A stretch of DNA of 64,000 nucleotides from an uncultured Oscillospiraceae bacterium (GCA_900547305.1 URGH01000002.1:26488-90487); one strand, 5' to 3'; positions 8,188-17,979 are shown, counted from the stretch's first letter. Notes: a model not told the origin generated them from the letters alone. Program-made: numbers and translations.

Positions 8188-10379
8188 TACTGATTTATCC
8201 TTTCCACGCCGAAAACGCCCTGCAGCTTTTCAAGCCGTGCTATAATGCTTTTAAGGTGCTCAACGCTTTCAGCCGAGAGCGACATTATAACTAAGCAGTT
8301 GCCGCTCTTTGTTTGCCTTGCGCTTATGCTGTGCACGGGAACGCGCATATTCTGCACCGCATTCATAACGTCTATTAAAAGCCCCTCGCGGTCGATTGCC
8401 GAAACCTGCAATGTAGATATAAACTTTTCCGATTGAGTGCCGTCCCAGTGCGCGGGAATCCAGCGTTCCGGCTCGGGGGAATCGGCAATATTAACAGGCA
8501 CGTTATTGCAATCCCGCTTATGAATTGAAACGCCGTGACCGCGTGTAATAAAGCCTATAATATCATCGCCCGGCAGCGGAGTACAGCACTTTGAAAGCTT
8601 TATAAGGCAGTTATCAATGCCGTCCACCACAACGCCCTCGGATGATTTACTGCGCCGCGTTTCGGGCACGGTAACTATCTCCTGCGGCTTTTGCGCGGCG
8701 GTGCGCTTGTTGTAATCCTCTTTAATTCGGGGCATTATTTTTGAAAGCAGTATTCCGCCGTAGCCTATTGCGGCGTAGAACTCATCCGCTCCCGAAAATT
8801 TAAGCCGTTTTGCAATATCCTCAATAAACTCCGTGTTTTCATTTTCGGGCAAGTCTATTCCGTTGCGGCGGAATTCCCGCTCAACATCCAGCTTGCCTGC
8901 GGCGATATTTTCGGCGCGTTTTTCTTTTTTGAACCACGAGCGTATTTTTGACTTTGCCTGTGAAGTAACGGCAATACCCAGCCAGTCGCGGCTCGGCCCG
9001 TGCCCCGGCTGATTGGTGGTTAAAATTTCAATTACCTCGCCGGTTTTCACCTCGTGATTTATGGGCACTATTTTTCCGTCAACTTTAGCGCCCACCATTT
9101 TAGTACCTACCGCCGAGTGTATTGCAAAGGCAAAATCCACTATGGTAGAGCCAACGGGCAGATTTATAACGTCGCCGCGGGGAGTAACCGCAAAAACGTC
9201 CTCCTGCGATAAATCAACCTTTATGCTGCGCACAAGGTCTGAAGCGTCGGTAGAGGCCGCCTGCGAATCGAGTATTTGCCTTATCCACTCAAGCCGCCGC
9301 TCCATTTTGGCGTTATTATCGGTAATGCCCTCTTTGTACTTCCAGTGCGCCGCTATACCGAACTCGGCTGTATGGTGCATTTCAAAGGTGCGAATTTGAA
9401 TTTCGAAGGGTATTCCCGCACGGCTTATAACCGTGGTGTGGAGCGACTGGTACATATTGGGCTTAGGTGTGGAAATATAGTCCTTAAACCTGTTGGGTAT
9501 CGGGCGGAACATATCGTGCATAATTCCGAGAATATTGTAGCAGTCCGCCACGGTGTCGGTTATAATTCTTATGGCGTAAATATCGTAAATTTCGTCAAAG
9601 TCCTTGCCCTGAACATACATTTTGCGGTATATGCCGTATATTGATTTTATTCTGCCCTGAAACGCCATTTCCACATCGGGCATTTCTTCTTTCAGCCGCT
9701 TTTCTATGCGCTGCTTTATTTCCTCCAATATCTGCTCGCGGTGCTGCTTTCTCAGCATCAGCAGGTCTTCAATTTCCTTGTAGGCAACAGGGTCAAGGTG
9801 CTTTAGCGCAAGGTCCTCAAGCTCCTCTTTGACGGGGCGTATACCGAGCCTGTGCGCTATCGGCGCATATATTTCCAGCGTTTCTACCGATTTATCCCTC
9901 TGCTTTTGCGCGGGCATTGCGTCAATCGTGCGCATATTGTGCAGCCGGTCGGCAAGCTTTATAATTATTACGCGTATATCCTGCCCCATTGCAATGAGCA
10001 TTTTTCTGAGGCTCTCCGCCTGCTGCTGCTCCTTGGTGGTAAAGTTAAGCCTGCCTATTTTGGTAACGCCGTCTACAAGCAGCGCCACCTCGTCGCCGAA
10101 CTCGCGCTTTACATCCTCTACCGTAGCGTCGGTGTCCTCTACCACATCGTGTAAAAGCGCCGCAGCTATCGACTCGCTGTCCATTCCGAGGGAGACGATT
10201 ATAAGCGCCACGTTAAACGGGTGAATATAGTAATCCTCGTTTGTCCAGCGCTTTTGACCGTCGTGCTTTAAAACGCAGTATTCAAACGCTTTTTTTATAA
10301 GTTTATAATCGTACTTTCCGCCGAAATCCTGCATTTGTTTATACAGCTTATCGTAATCTCTTTGCTGTGCTTCGGTCAT
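8187..10379 (-). CDS. relA: Bifunctional (p)ppGpp synthetase/hydrolase
   Basis: This is a 730-residue Rel protein. It shows an HD hydrolase domain (LLHDVVEDT near residue 75, AHRLGI later), a synthetase domain with the substrate loop and YQSLHTTVI near residue 314, a TGS domain (VFAVTPRGDVINLP near 390), and a C-terminal ACT domain with the preceding CCTPLPGD zinc-finger-type region. It makes and destroys the stringent-response alarmone at the ribosome. Intact HD residues indicate that hydrolase activity is retained. It overlaps recJ by 4 bases (ATGA) and dtd by one. Confidence 0.96.
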   Translation of the reverse strand: MTEAQQRDYDKLYKQMQDFGGKYDYKLIKKAFEYCVLKHDGQKRWTNEDYYIHPFNVALIIVSLGMDSESIAAALLHDVVEDTDATVEDVKREFGDEVALLVDGVTKIGRLNFTTKEQQQAESLRKMLIAMGQDIRVIIIKLADRLHNMRTIDAMPAQKQRDKSVETLEIYAPIAHRLGIRPVKEELEDLALKHLDPVAYKEIEDLLMLRKQHREQILEEIKQRIEKRLKEEMPDVEMAFQGRIKSIYGIYRKMYVQGKDFDEIYDIYAIRIITDTVADCYNILGIMHDMFRPIPNRFKDYISTPKPNMYQSLHTTVISRAGIPFEIQIRTFEMHHTAEFGIAAHWKYKEGITDNNAKMERRLEWIRQILDSQAASTDASDLVRSIKVDLSQEDVFAVTPRGDVINLPVGSTIVDFAFAIHSAVGTKMVGAKVDGKIVPINHEVKTGEVIEILTTNQPGHGPSRDWLGIAVTSQAKSKIRSWFKKEKRAENIAAGKLDVEREFRRNGIDLPENENTEFIEDIAKRLKFSGADEFYAAIGYGGILLSKIMPRIKEDYNKRTAAQKPQEIVTVPETRRSKSSEGVVVDGIDNCLIKLSKCCTPLPGDDIIGFITRGHGVSIHKRDCNNVPVNIADSPEPERWIPAHWDGTQSEKFISTLQVSAIDREGLLIDVMNAVQNMRVPVHSISARQTKSGNCLVIMSLSAESVEHLKSIIARLEKLQGVFGVERINQ

Positions 10380-12388
10380 TCTTTCGCTCCCCTTTCCGAT
10401 AGTTTTTTGTATGTAGGCGAATTGTGCAGGTCGCCCTTAGCGCCTGTTGTTCTTAAAACGCCGTCCGCACCCTTTTTAATAAGCCCCAATTCGGACAGCA
10501 CCGTCAGCGATACCTCTGTTTTGGCATAACCGGGGTTTGAAAGCAGCAAATATTTTATACGCTCCGCACTTGTAGGCGCTGCCGCTATAGCCCTGTAAAC
10601 CGTTCCGGTCTCCTGCCGTGTGGGGAAGACCTCGTTTGTATCAAAATCCTTGCCGGATAAGAAAAGCTCTAAATTATCCATTTCCCTGAAAAGCCTTTCA
10701 TCATCCGTTCCGCTCATTCTCAGCGCCTTTATCTGAACCGATAAATTATATTCACCTGCGTAAAAATTGGTTTCAACCGTAACCGCCGCGTCTAAAATAT
10801 CTCCCTCTTTAAAGCAAAAGCGCTCGGGTGTTACGCCGAAAAGCAACGCCTGAAAGGAATTTGTATCCTTTGAAAAAATAAGGCGCAGGTGTTTGCCGCC
10901 GCCTATTGGCATAATTCTTGCAAGGGTAACGCCGAAAAGCCCGAAAACAGGCGCCGGGTTGCCCGTGCCGAACGGCTCTAACTGCTTTATTGCCTCGGAG
11001 AGATCGAGTGTAAGCGCCGAGGGCTTTAATCTGCAATCAAGCCTTAAAACGGGGCATACAAAATCAAGACTTTCGGCATATTCGTTAATTTTCTCCCTAA
11101 AGGCGTTTATATTTTCCGTTTTAAGGCTTAAGCCCGCGGCTTGCTTATGTCCGCCGTACTTTGTAAGTAAATCGGCGGCATAGCTTATAGCCTCAAAAAT
11201 CGAAAAGCCCTCAATACTGCGGGCAGAGCCTGTGGATATATCGCCGTTTTCGGAAATAATGACCGACGGCTTGCCGTAGCGCTCGGTAATTCGCGCCGCC
11301 ACTATGCCCACAACGCCGGGGTGCCAGTTTTCGCCGCTTACCACTATAACGCGGCGGTGGGAAAGCCCCTCTCTTTCTATTATTTCTGCCGCCTTTTCAA
11401 AAATACCCTTTTCTGTTCCGCGGCGTTCTGCGTTCAGCGCGTCTATTTGGTTTGCAAGCTCCAGCGCCTCGGGCATATTGTCGGTTGTGAGCAGCTTAAA
11501 GGCAATATCCGCGCTGCCAAGCCTGCCCGCCGCGTTTATTCTGGGGGCAATGCCGAAGGCTATGCGGGTTGCGTTCATATCGTTTCTGTCAAGCCCAGCC
11601 ACGCTCATTATCGCCGAAAGCCCCTTTGAAGGCGCGTTTTTAAGCTTTTCCGTTCCTAATTTTACAATGCTGCGGTTTTCAAATTTAAGCGGCATAACGT
11701 CGGCGGTGACCGCCACGCTTAAAATATCGGCATATTCATATATCAGTTCTTCGGGCTCTTTGCCCTCTGCCACGCAAATAAGCTTAAAGGCAACCTCTGC
11801 GCCGCATATCTCCTTAAAGTCAGAGGGGCAGCCCGCCCTGTGCGGGTCTACCACCGCGTCGGCGGCAGGCAGCACCTCTCCCGGCAAGTGGTGGTCGGTA
11901 ACTATTACCGCCATACCAAGCTCTTTGGCTCTTTCAACCTCTTTAATGCAGGCAATTCCGTTATCAACGGTTATAATAAGCCCCACGCCGTCTGCCGCCA
12001 GTTTTTCCACCGCGGGAATATTCATACCGTAGCCCTCTTCCATGCGGTCGGGAATATAGCAAACGCAGTTACACCCGCGGCCTTTAAGGTAGGTATACAT
12101 AATGGCGGCGGAGCTTACGCCGTCGCAGTCATAATCGCCGAAAACGGCAATTTTTACGCCGTTTTCCGCCGCACAGTTTAAAATATCGGCGGCTTTTTCA
12201 ATGTCGGCAAGCAAAAACGGGTCGGAAAAGCAGGGTTCGTCCGATAAAAATTCCTCTAAGTCAGAGGGGTCGGTATACCCGCGCGAGGAAGCTATAAGCG
12301 CAACTATGGGGTCTACCCCGCATTCCTCGGCAAGCTCCTTTGCGAGAGCTTTATCAAGCTCCGCCGTCTGCCATTTTTTCATTCCCAT
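10376..12388 (-). CDS. recJ: Single-stranded-DNA-specific exonuclease RecJ
   Basis: This is a 670-residue DHH-family 5'-3' exonuclease. Motifs seen are FGDYDCDGVSSAA (near residue 83), VTDHHLPG (DHH motif), the later GGHKQAAGLSL of the DHHA1 region, and a C-terminal OB-like part. It acts in recombinational repair and mismatch repair. The first ATG (12388) is followed by a second at 12382; both are possible. It heads the minus-strand run leading to relA and dtd. The C-terminal approximately 100 residues are an extra winged region also seen in other clostridial RecJ proteins. Confidence 0.94.
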   Translation of the reverse strand: MGMKKWQTAELDKALAKELAEECGVDPIVALIASSRGYTDPSDLEEFLSDEPCFSDPFLLADIEKAADILNCAAENGVKIAVFGDYDCDGVSSAAIMYTYLKGRGCNCVCYIPDRMEEGYGMNIPAVEKLAADGVGLIITVDNGIACIKEVERAKELGMAVIVTDHHLPGEVLPAADAVVDPHRAGCPSDFKEICGAEVAFKLICVAEGKEPEELIYEYADILSVAVTADVMPLKFENRSIVKLGTEKLKNAPSKGLSAIMSVAGLDRNDMNATRIAFGIAPRINAAGRLGSADIAFKLLTTDNMPEALELANQIDALNAERRGTEKGIFEKAAEIIEREGLSHRRVIVVSGENWHPGVVGIVAARITERYGKPSVIISENGDISTGSARSIEGFSIFEAISYAADLLTKYGGHKQAAGLSLKTENINAFREKINEYAESLDFVCPVLRLDCRLKPSALTLDLSEAIKQLEPFGTGNPAPVFGLFGVTLARIMPIGGGKHLRLIFSKDTNSFQALLFGVTPERFCFKEGDILDAAVTVETNFYAGEYNLSVQIKALRMSGTDDERLFREMDNLELFLSGKDFDTNEVFPTRQETGTVYRAIAAAPTSAERIKYLLLSNPGYAKTEVSLTVLSELGLIKKGADGVLRTTGAKGDLHNSPTYKKLSERGAKE

Positions 12389-12417
12389 TCTTAATTACCT
12401 ACCGAATTAAAATTGAT

Positions 12418-13194
12418 TTATACAATAACTCCGCGTTTACATGCGGCTTTGCATTTGCCGCAGCCTGTGCAGAGGGTGCGGTCTATAACCGCAAGATTAT
12501 CAATAACCTTTAAAGCGCCGCTCTCGCACGCCCTTTCGCACATTTTGCAGGCTATGCAGGAAACAGAGCAGTTTTTAACCACGGGCGCGCCCTTTTCCTT
12601 ATTCGAGCAGGCAACCCTTATTTCAGCCGATTTCGGCAGTACCGATATAAGCGCTTTCGGACATACCGCAACGCATTTGCCGCAGCCCACGCAAATATCG
12701 CCGCAAACGGCAGGTCTGCCGTTTTCAATCGTTATAGCCCCGAAGGGACATACCGCGGCGCAATCGCCGAAACCGAGGCAGCCGAACGAACATTCAAGCG
12801 GACCCGACTGAAGAGCCGCCGCAGCGGCACAGCTTTGCATGCCGCTGTAAGCGTATTTCAGCTTGGTGTTTTCGCGCGTGCCCTTGCAGGCTATAAAGGC
12901 AATTTTAGGTTCGTTTACAACCTCAACGCCCAATATTTCAGCCAGCGCAGCGGCGGCAGCGGCGCCGCCCGGAGCGCATTTATCGGGTGTTGCCTCCCCT
13001 GCGGCTACCGCCGCGGCGTAGCCGTCGCACCCCGAAAAGCCGCAGGCACCGCAGTTAGCACCGGGCAGAGCCTCGCGTATTTTCTCCTGCTTTTCATCCA
13101 CCGGCACCGCCATAAACTTTGAGGCGAGCGATAACCCCACCCCCGCAATAAGACCTATTATGCCGACGATTATAACGGGTAAAAGTATTTCCAT
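12418..13194 (-). CDS. rnfB: Rnf complex subunit B, polyferredoxin
   Basis: This is a 258-residue iron-sulfur protein. One N-terminal membrane segment (about residues 3-25) is followed by a four-cysteine cluster site (ANCGACGFSGCDGYA) and then several CxxCxxC...C motifs in the C-terminal half, arranged as two or more [4Fe-4S] ferredoxin repeats. RnfB is the presumed entry point for electrons from ferredoxin. It is the last gene of the rnfCDGEAB cluster, with AGGGGGTT 7 bases before the ATG. Confidence 0.96.
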   Translation of the reverse strand: MEILLPVIIVGIIGLIAGVGLSLASKFMAVPVDEKQEKIREALPGANCGACGFSGCDGYAAAVAAGEATPDKCAPGGAAAAAALAEILGVEVVNEPKIAFIACKGTRENTKLKYAYSGMQSCAAAAALQSGPLECSFGCLGFGDCAAVCPFGAITIENGRPAVCGDICVGCGKCVAVCPKALISVLPKSAEIRVACSNKEKGAPVVKNCSVSCIACKMCERACESGALKVIDNLAVIDRTLCTGCGKCKAACKRGVIV

Positions 13195-13198
13195 TTTT

Positions 13199-13783
13199 TT
13201 AACCCCCTATTCCGGCAAAGCCTAAAAAGGAAAGCGACACAAGCGCCGCCGCAACAAGCGTTATGGGCAGACCCTTTAAAAATTCGGGTATATCGGCGGT
13301 TTCAAGCCTTTCGCGCACGCCCGAAAACAGCAGCATTGCAAGCATAAAGCCAAGCCCCGCGCCAAGCGCGTTCACAAGCGACTGCACAAATCCGAGCTCG
13401 TTTGTAATGTTGAGCATTGTAATGCCCAAAACCGCGCAGTTTGTGGTTATAAGGGGCAAATAAATGCCGAGCGCGTTGTATATGGGCTTTATATATCGCT
13501 TTAAAACTATTTCGATAAACTGAACTATCGCCGCAATAACGAGAATAAACACTATCGTTTCAAGATAAGTGTAATTCGGCGAAAGTATAAAGTGGTAAAT
13601 AGGCCAGGTAACGGCGGTGGAAACCACCATTACAAGCGTTACGGCAATGCTCATTGAAAGGGCGGTATCGGTCTTTTTGGAGACGCCCAAAAACGGGCAG
13701 ATGCCGAGAAATTTTGAAAGCACCATATTATTGGTGAGTATGGCCGCCAAAAGAATTGAGGCTATGGAGGTTGCGCTATTCAT
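13199..13783 (-). CDS. rnfA: Rnf complex subunit A
   Basis: This is a 194-residue integral membrane protein with six hydrophobic segments. It has the family landmarks NNMVLSKFLGICPFLGVSKK near residue 18 and the inverted copy LPLITTNCAVLG near residue 110, each with a conserved cysteine. In homologues RnfA and RnfE hold an iron site between them in the membrane. Its length is normal. It overlaps rnfE by 8 bases, consistent with coupled translation. Confidence 0.96.
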   Translation of the reverse strand: MNSATSIASILLAAILTNNMVLSKFLGICPFLGVSKKTDTALSMSIAVTLVMVVSTAVTWPIYHFILSPNYTYLETIVFILVIAAIVQFIEIVLKRYIKPIYNALGIYLPLITTNCAVLGITMLNITNELGFVQSLVNALGAGLGFMLAMLLFSGVRERLETADIPEFLKGLPITLVAAALVSLSFLGFAGIGG

Positions 13784-14465
13784 TTACTTCCGCCTCCTTT
13801 TCGCCGTTTTTGCCGCACACGCCTTTAGACGGGCAGCTTTCGCACCCTAAGTGCTCCACGGGCTTTTTGCCGTTTTTCTTTGCAAGCGCGTTTGAGGCTG
13901 CTACCAGCATACCGAAAACGAAAAATCCGCCGGGCGGCAGCAAAAATATTATCATAGGGCTTATAAAGCGGGAGGTAAGCGGCAGCGAGAAAAGCGAACC
14001 CGCGCCCAAAAGCTCGCGTATTGCGCCCATAAGGGTTAAAACGGCGGTAAAGCCCACTCCCATTCCGAGGCCGTCAAGCACGCTCGGCAACACCGAGTTT
14101 TTAGAGGCGAACATTTCAGCCCTTGCGAGAATTATGCAGTTTACAACTATAAGCGGCAGGTATATTCCGAGGGATTTATCAATTTCAGGCAAAAACGCCT
14201 TTACAAGCATTTGAACAACGCTTACAAACCCCGCTATAATGGTTATAAACGCGGGTATGCGCACCTTATCGGGAATAATATTGCGCAGCAGCGAAATTGC
14301 AAGGTTTGAACATACAAGCACAAGCGTTGCCGAAAGCCCCATACCTATGCCGTTTATTGCGGCGGTGGTGACCGCCAAAGTGGGGCATGTGCCGAGCACC
14401 AGCCGCAAGGTCGGGTTTTCTTTAATGAGCCCGTTTGTAAAATAGCCTAAATATTTATTCTTCAC
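13776..14465 (-). CDS. rnfE: Rnf complex subunit E
   Basis: This is a 229-residue membrane protein homologous to RnfA, with six hydrophobic segments and the pair LVLGTCPTLAVTTAA and LPLIVVNCIILARAE. The C-terminus has an extra approximately 30-residue tail with four cysteines (ESCPSKGVCG) and acidic residues. This could be a small extra metal site or simply a lineage-specific tail. It sits between rnfG and rnfA with overlaps on both sides. Confidence 0.95.
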   Translation of the reverse strand: MKNKYLGYFTNGLIKENPTLRLVLGTCPTLAVTTAAINGIGMGLSATLVLVCSNLAISLLRNIIPDKVRIPAFITIIAGFVSVVQMLVKAFLPEIDKSLGIYLPLIVVNCIILARAEMFASKNSVLPSVLDGLGMGVGFTAVLTLMGAIRELLGAGSLFSLPLTSRFISPMIIFLLPPGGFFVFGMLVAASNALAKKNGKKPVEHLGCESCPSKGVCGKNGEKEAEVNE

Positions 14466-15045
14466 CGACAGTCGCCCCCTTTACCTTTTCAAAATTATCA
14501 AGCGCCGTATTTACCGCGCGGGTCACGGCGGTTGAGGTTATTGTGGCGCCCGTTACGGCGTCAACCTCGTTATTTTCCGCCTTAGCGCCGTTTTTAAGCA
14601 GAGAAATGCCCTTTTTAAGCCCCGCATACTGCGAGTAAAAGTTCTCTTTAGCAGCGTTTTGCCCAAGCCCCGGGGTCTCGTTTGAAACGTCGAGTATCGC
14701 AACGCCCGCAACCGTGCCGTCGGGCTTTACGGCGGTCATTACCGAAACGTCGCCGCCGTAGCCCTTTGCGCTCTCGGTAAATATGTAGGCGGCGGTTTCT
14801 CCGCCCTTTACAGCGGCGTAGTACTCTATTCCGCCGTCGCTGCATTTCTCAAAATCATCGGCACTAACAAGGCTTTGCATATTCTTTTTGCTGTTTTCTT
14901 TTTCAAGCTCGGCTATTTTTTTAGCCGTAACCTTATTTGTTACGCTTAGCGCCAGCGGAATTATAATGCAAATTGCAAGCAGAACGCCCACGGGCTTTAT
15001 AATATCCTCGCGGTTTTTCTTTATTGCTTCAATAAATTTACTCAC
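14455..15045 (-). CDS. rnfG: Rnf complex subunit G, FMN-binding
   Basis: This 196-residue protein has one N-terminal membrane helix (about residues 15-37) and an extracytoplasmic FMN-binding domain. The flavinylation motif is DAVTGATITSTAV near residue 165, where a threonine is expected to carry FMN through a phosphoester bond. RnfG relays electrons with RnfD during sodium- or proton-coupled transfer to NAD. It overlaps rnfD by 8 bases and rnfE by 11. Confidence 0.95.
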   Translation of the reverse strand: MSKFIEAIKKNREDIIKPVGVLLAICIIIPLALSVTNKVTAKKIAELEKENSKKNMQSLVSADDFEKCSDGGIEYYAAVKGGETAAYIFTESAKGYGGDVSVMTAVKPDGTVAGVAILDVSNETPGLGQNAAKENFYSQYAGLKKGISLLKNGAKAENNEVDAVTGATITSTAVTRAVNTALDNFEKVKGATVGEE

Positions 15046-15970
15046 TCTTTGCCGCCTCCTTTACTTTTTCAAAACCGAACGGCTTTGAAAGTGTGAAACG
15101 GTTTATGTGCGGCACTAAAATATTCATAAGCAAAATTGAATATGAAACGCCCTCGGGCAGCGAACCGAATTTTCTTATAACAAATGTTATAATTCCGCAG
15201 CCCACAGCGAAAACCGCCTTACCGAGCGGGGTTGTGGGGCTTGTGGTGTAGTCGGTTGCCATAAACACCGCGCCCAAAATAAGCCCGCCGCCGAAAACGG
15301 ATAGCATAACGTTTTCGCCCGCAATCAGCGAAAGCAGCGCCACCGTGCCTATAAAGCAAACGGGAATTATGGGGGTTATAACCCTGCGTATAACAAGGTA
15401 CAACCCGCCGACTATCAGCAAAAATGCCGAGGTCTCGCCTATCGACCCTGCGTGCATGCCGAAAAACAGGGTTTTAAACGAAAGCACGCCCGCAGTGCCT
15501 GCCAAAGGCGTGGCGGAGGTCACCGCGTCGGAAACAGGCTCTGTAAACCGCGTCATAGCGGCGGGGAAAGAAACAAGCAGCATAATTCTTGCGGCAATGG
15601 CGGGGTTTGCAAAGTTATGCCCCAAGCCGCCGAACATTTGCTTTACCACGATTATAGCCGCAACGCTGCCTATTGCCGCCTGCCAAAGCGGCAGTGTGGG
15701 CGGCAGATTCATACCGAGCAGCAGCCCTGTTACAACTGCCGACATATCCTTTATTGTATTAGGCTTTTTCAAAGCCTTGTTCCATAAAAATTCGCTTAGT
15801 ACCGCCACGCCTACACAGGTTATTAAAACCGCAAGAGCGCGCAGCCCGAAAAGAATACAGCCGTAGGTGGCGGCGGGCGCTAAGGCTATTACCACGTCGG
15901 ACATAATGCCGCGCGTGGTATCGGGTCTTTTTATGTGCGGGGATGATGAAACCGTCAGCATTTCTTTCAT
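15038..15970 (-). CDS. rnfD: Rnf complex subunit D
   Basis: This is a 310-residue membrane protein with about nine hydrophobic segments and the NQ/Rnf D-subunit landmarks SSPHIKRPDTTRGIM at the N-terminus and DAVTSATPLAG near residue 130, the likely site of covalent FMN. It forms part of the ion-translocating membrane core. The ATGA overlap with rnfC (15967-15970) shows tight coupling. Confidence 0.95.
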   Translation of the reverse strand: MKEMLTVSSSPHIKRPDTTRGIMSDVVIALAPAATYGCILFGLRALAVLITCVGVAVLSEFLWNKALKKPNTIKDMSAVVTGLLLGMNLPPTLPLWQAAIGSVAAIIVVKQMFGGLGHNFANPAIAARIMLLVSFPAAMTRFTEPVSDAVTSATPLAGTAGVLSFKTLFFGMHAGSIGETSAFLLIVGGLYLVIRRVITPIIPVCFIGTVALLSLIAGENVMLSVFGGGLILGAVFMATDYTTSPTTPLGKAVFAVGCGIITFVIRKFGSLPEGVSYSILLMNILVPHINRFTLSKPFGFEKVKEAAKSE

Positions 15971-17301
15971 TTCGCCGTCCGCCTCCTTAATTCAGCCTTT
16001 GCAAGCCTCATACTTTGCGTGAGCGGTCTGTGCGCGGGACATACAAACGCGCAGCTGCCGCACTCCATACAGTAATTAACGTTAAGATTTTCAAGCCTGT
16101 CATAAAGCTTGCTATCAAGCGCCGCCTCAACATTTGCGGGATAAAGCCGCATAGGACATGCGCCCGCGCAGCGGTCGCAGTGTATGCAGGGCGTAGTATC
16201 GGGCGCTGTTCTTTCTTCCATAACAATTATGGCGTTATTGCGCTTTTCAATAACCGCGTCGGTGCTGCATACGTCTATTCCCATCATAGGACCGCCCATC
16301 ATTATTTCCGCCGCCGTATCGCTCACGCCGCCAGCAAACTCCAAAACGTCCTTTATGGGCGTGCCTATGGGAACAAGCAGGTTTTTAGGCTCTTTAACCG
16401 CCGTGCCGTCCACCGTTATGCGCTTTGAAACAAGCGGCATACCCGTGGTTATAAACCTGTAAAGCGCGGCAACGCTTGTTATATTCATAACAATGCAGCC
16501 AACGTCGCTCGGCAGCTTACCGAGCGGCACTTTTCTTCCCGTTGCCGAATAAATTATTACCTTTTCCGCTCCCTGCGGGTAGCTTGTGGGCAGCTTCATA
16601 AGTTTTACGGTATCATCGGTATCGCGCTTATCAGAAGCAATGGTGTAAAGCTTTGTAATAGCCTTTTCCTTATTGCTCTCAATGCAGATTATTACTTTTT
16701 CAACGCCTAATTTTTCTTTAAGCAGATAAACGCCCTCTATAACGTCGTTGTAGTTTTCAATACACTCGCGGTAGTCGCTTGTTATGTAGGGCTCGCACTC
16801 CGCGCCGTTTATTATAAGGGTATCAATTTTTGTGTCGTCCTTAATATTCAGCTTAACGCCCGTGGGAAAGCCCGCGCCGCCAAGCCCCACAAGTCCGCAC
16901 GCGGCGGCAGCGGCGGCTATATCCTCGCGCGTTTTTACTTCAAATGGCTTTATACTCGGGTCGGGGGTCTGCTCGCCGTCGGATTTTACAGTCACATATG
17001 TAACGCTGCGCCCGTTTACGTTTTCCGCCGCCACGGCGCTTACCGTTCCCGAAACGCTTGAATGTACCGGCGCGCTCACAAAGCCGCCCGCCTTGCCTAT
17101 AAGCATTCCCACATATACCTTATCTCCTACAGCAACAACCGGCTCCGCCGGCGCGCCTATGTGCTGGAGCATAGGTATTTTAACGCTTTCGGGCGGCGGC
17201 ATTATAACGGTTTCCGCCTCAGCCGTGCCCTTTAGGTGAGGCAGCAGCGTTCCGCCGTGAATTCTGCCCACGGGGCGAAGTATTCTTTCCTTTTTTTCCA
17301 T
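15967..17301 (-). CDS. rnfC: Rnf complex subunit C, NADH-binding
   Basis: This is a 444-residue peripheral subunit. The order is an N-terminal barrel domain with GGTLLPHLKGTAE, a Rossmann-like NADH/FMN domain containing GLGGAGFPTGVKL near residue 138, and two [4Fe-4S] motifs CIHCDRCAGACP (near 372) and CMECGSCAFVCP (near 410). It is the site where NAD+ is reduced. As first gene of the cluster it is preceded by a promoter with TTGAAA-17-TATTAT. Confidence 0.96.
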   Translation of the reverse strand: MEKKERILRPVGRIHGGTLLPHLKGTAEAETVIMPPPESVKIPMLQHIGAPAEPVVAVGDKVYVGMLIGKAGGFVSAPVHSSVSGTVSAVAAENVNGRSVTYVTVKSDGEQTPDPSIKPFEVKTREDIAAAAAACGLVGLGGAGFPTGVKLNIKDDTKIDTLIINGAECEPYITSDYRECIENYNDVIEGVYLLKEKLGVEKVIICIESNKEKAITKLYTIASDKRDTDDTVKLMKLPTSYPQGAEKVIIYSATGRKVPLGKLPSDVGCIVMNITSVAALYRFITTGMPLVSKRITVDGTAVKEPKNLLVPIGTPIKDVLEFAGGVSDTAAEIMMGGPMMGIDVCSTDAVIEKRNNAIIVMEERTAPDTTPCIHCDRCAGACPMRLYPANVEAALDSKLYDRLENLNVNYCMECGSCAFVCPAHRPLTQSMRLAKAELRRRTAK

Positions 17302-17345
17302 ATTTCAATACTCACTTTCTGAAACAGGATATAATTATTTATTAT

Positions 17346-17374
17346 ATAATACTATATAACCGAATTATTTTCAA
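17346..17374 (-). promoter_or_regulatory. Probable sigma-A promoter of the rnf operon
   Basis: Reading the minus strand, TTGAAA (17374-17369) and TATTAT (17351-17346) are separated by 17 bases, about 45 bases before the rnfC ATG. No Rex-like operator was found around it. Confidence 0.6.
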
Positions 17375-17390
17375 GTTTAAAATGCTTATA

Positions 17391-17419
17391 TTGACAAAAC
17401 CCTATGCGCGTTATAAAAT
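17391..17419 (+). promoter_or_regulatory. Probable sigma-A promoter of the YcxB-like pseudogene/tsaE operon
   Basis: TTGACA (17391-17396) and TAAAAT (17414-17419) are 17 bases apart and are followed by GGAGGGG and an ATG at 17440. The start region of the broken gene is thus intact. This promoter may also feed tsaE-tsaB-rpiB-upp. Confidence 0.6.
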
Positions 17420-17439
17420 AATAGCCGGAGGGGTTTAGT

Positions 17440-17979
17440 ATGAAATTTCAGTTTAACATTGATTTGACCGATAAGGATTATGTTGATTTTAATATTTTTT
17501 GGCAGACAAAATCCCGCTACGGCAAAAAAATTCTGACGACATTAAGGATTTTTTTGCTGGTACTGTGCTGTATTCCCACGCTGTCGGTAGTGCTTGACAT
17601 GGGCTTTTCTGCGGAATCGATAATTCCCGGAATTTTGTGGATTATAATTATACAGCTGTTACTGGTGCCTTTCTTTAAGCTGATAGCCAAAATTCAAATA
17701 AAAGCCCTGATATAAAACGGAAAACCACCCTATTCGCCCCATTCGGTGCTTACCTTTTATGAGGACTGCTTTACAGAAGAAACGGAAGACATTAAAACCG
17801 AAGTCAAATATTCGGCAATTGACAGAATAAGCATTGTTGAAAACAAGCTGATTATGATTCATACCAACTCGGTGCAGGCTTATCTGCTGCCTGCAATATG
17901 CTTTGGCTCAGATATAAAATATAACCTCTTTAAAGAATTTATAAAAACAAAGTGCGCCGCCGTTGATACGTATAAATAA
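17440..17979 (+). pseudogene. YcxB-like membrane protein interrupted by one in-frame TAA
   Basis: Two open stretches lie in the same frame and are separated only by a TAA at 17713-17715. The first part (91 codons) has a polar start and two hydrophobic segments (about residues 34-52 and 60-82). The second continues NGKPPYSPHSVLTFYEDCFTEE and looks like the C-terminal domain of YcxB-like proteins, with KYSAIDRI and a final KEFIKTK. Together they would give one protein of about 178 residues. Promoter, ribosome site and downstream coding sequence are intact, so this looks like a recent nonsense mutation or a sequencing error. Two separate small proteins is a less likely reading. The function of the family is unknown. 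Confidence 0.7.

Noticed and set aside
12418..17301. Nqr instead of Rnf complex
   Set aside because: The order C-D-G-E-A-B with a polyferredoxin RnfB and the Cys motifs in RnfC identify Rnf; NqrF is absent.
17346..17374. Rex operator on the rnf promoter
   Set aside because: I looked for TTGTTAA-type inverted repeats around the promoter and found none that fit.
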